Positions 4,987 through 5,216 of a stretch of 5,216 nucleotides of DNA are shown piece after piece. Where the stretch lies: NCBI GenBank assembly GCA_028869495.1, contig JAGWRY010000105.1, positions 1 to 5,216 of the forward strand, written 5' to 3'. The DNA comes from Elusimicrobiota bacterium (GTDB taxonomy: Bacteria; Elusimicrobiota; Elusimicrobia; UBA1565; UBA9628). Under the pieces are notes generated by a model, which worked only from the letters and a program-made list of their open reading frames with translations, did not search any database and was not told the origin of the DNA. A program made the position numbers and the translations under genes. How positions within the stretch are numbered: position 1 is the first letter of the stretch; every line of letters starts with the position of its first letter.

Positions 4987-5208
4987 ATGAATCGCCCTCT
5001 GCGCCGCGGACTCGGACTCCTGCTGTGCGCCGCCCTCGTCGGCGGCTTCTTCCCCCCGGAGGCCGTCCGCGCCGCAGGCCTGGCCGTCTCGATGGGCGCG
5101 GAGGCGGGACTGCCCTCCGGCGCCGCGGCCGCGGCGGCCGGCGTCCCGTCCGCCGCCGCTGCTGGCGCGCCGATCCCGGCCGTCTCGCTGTCCGCCTCGC
5201 CGCTGTAG
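4987..5208 (+). CDS. Short Ala-rich secreted protein, possibly a truncated N-terminus
   Basis: A 73-residue ORF whose first 30 residues form a clear Sec signal peptide: basic n-region (MNRPLRRG), hydrophobic core (LGLLLCAALVGGFF, 9-22) and a c-region ending AVRAA, with probable signal peptidase I cleavage after Ala29 or Ala30. Cys14 sits inside the core and is not a lipobox. The rest is low-complexity Ala/Gly/Pro/Ser with no recognisable domain, resembling the linker that follows the signal peptide in large exported proteins of some high-GC bacteria. A TAG at 5206-5208 ends the frame only eight bases before the window edge. It may therefore be a true small exported protein, or the front of a larger protein broken by a nonsense or frameshift change or a sequencing error. 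It is divergent from the heptose unit. No function can be assigned. Confidence 0.6.
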   Translation: MNRPLRRGLGLLLCAALVGGFFPPEAVRAAGLAVSMGAEAGLPSGAAAAAAGVPSAAAAGAPIPAVSLSASPL

Positions 5209-5216
5209 GCCCTCGC

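Overview
The window is very GC-rich bacterial DNA (about 70% G+C by eye, not counted). Genes are packed tightly and often overlap by a few bases. It comes from a bacterium that makes surface or secreted glycoconjugates: most of the recognisable genes belong to sugar activation and transfer, centred on a D-glycero-D-manno-heptose route. The phylum cannot be fixed from the sequence. The Ala/Pro-rich secreted ORF at the right edge reminds me of high-GC Elusimicrobiota-type genomes. The TAnnnT-next-to-start promoter style is also known from Deinococcus and Actinobacteria. Treat any assignment as weak.

Layout from left to right. (1) Positions 1-145, minus strand: the first 48 codons of an unidentified gene that runs off the edge. 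(2) Positions 146-205: a short divergent promoter region. (3) Positions 206-1465, plus strand: a polytopic GT-C (PMT/ArnT-like) glycosyltransferase. (4) Positions 1447-4860, minus strand: one compact five-gene unit, read right to left as an ArsC/Spx-like CxxC thioredoxin-fold protein, a SIS-domain sedoheptulose-7-phosphate isomerase-like protein, a sugar-1-phosphate nucleotidyltransferase, a GHMP heptose-7-phosphate kinase-like protein and a family 2 glycosyltransferase. Junctions are +4 nt, -4 nt, -4 nt and -14 nt, which strongly suggests co-transcription and translational coupling. Its last gene overlaps the end of the GT-C gene tail to tail by 19 bp. (5) Positions 4861-4986: a divergent intergenic region with two palindromes. 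(6) Positions 4987-5208, plus strand: a short Ala-rich ORF with a signal peptide.

How the genes fit together (inference from the families): the SIS isomerase would turn sedoheptulose 7-phosphate into D-glycero-D-manno-heptose 7-phosphate, the GHMP kinase would phosphorylate C1, and the nucleotidyltransferase would make an NDP-heptose (GDP-heptose in the HddC precedent). The GmhB phosphatase expected between kinase and nucleotidyltransferase is not in this window. The GT2 enzyme resembles polyprenyl/dolichyl-phosphate sugar synthases, and the GT-C enzyme is of the type that uses polyprenyl-phosphate sugars, so the two may be donor maker and donor user.

The most notable signal is regulatory. 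Every gene that appears to begin a transcription unit has a TAnnnT hexamer only 5-6 nt before its start codon, with no usable Shine-Dalgarno, and a related arrangement occurs before the SIS gene. This predicts leaderless mRNAs. By contrast, the operon-internal kinase gene has a clear GAGGA.
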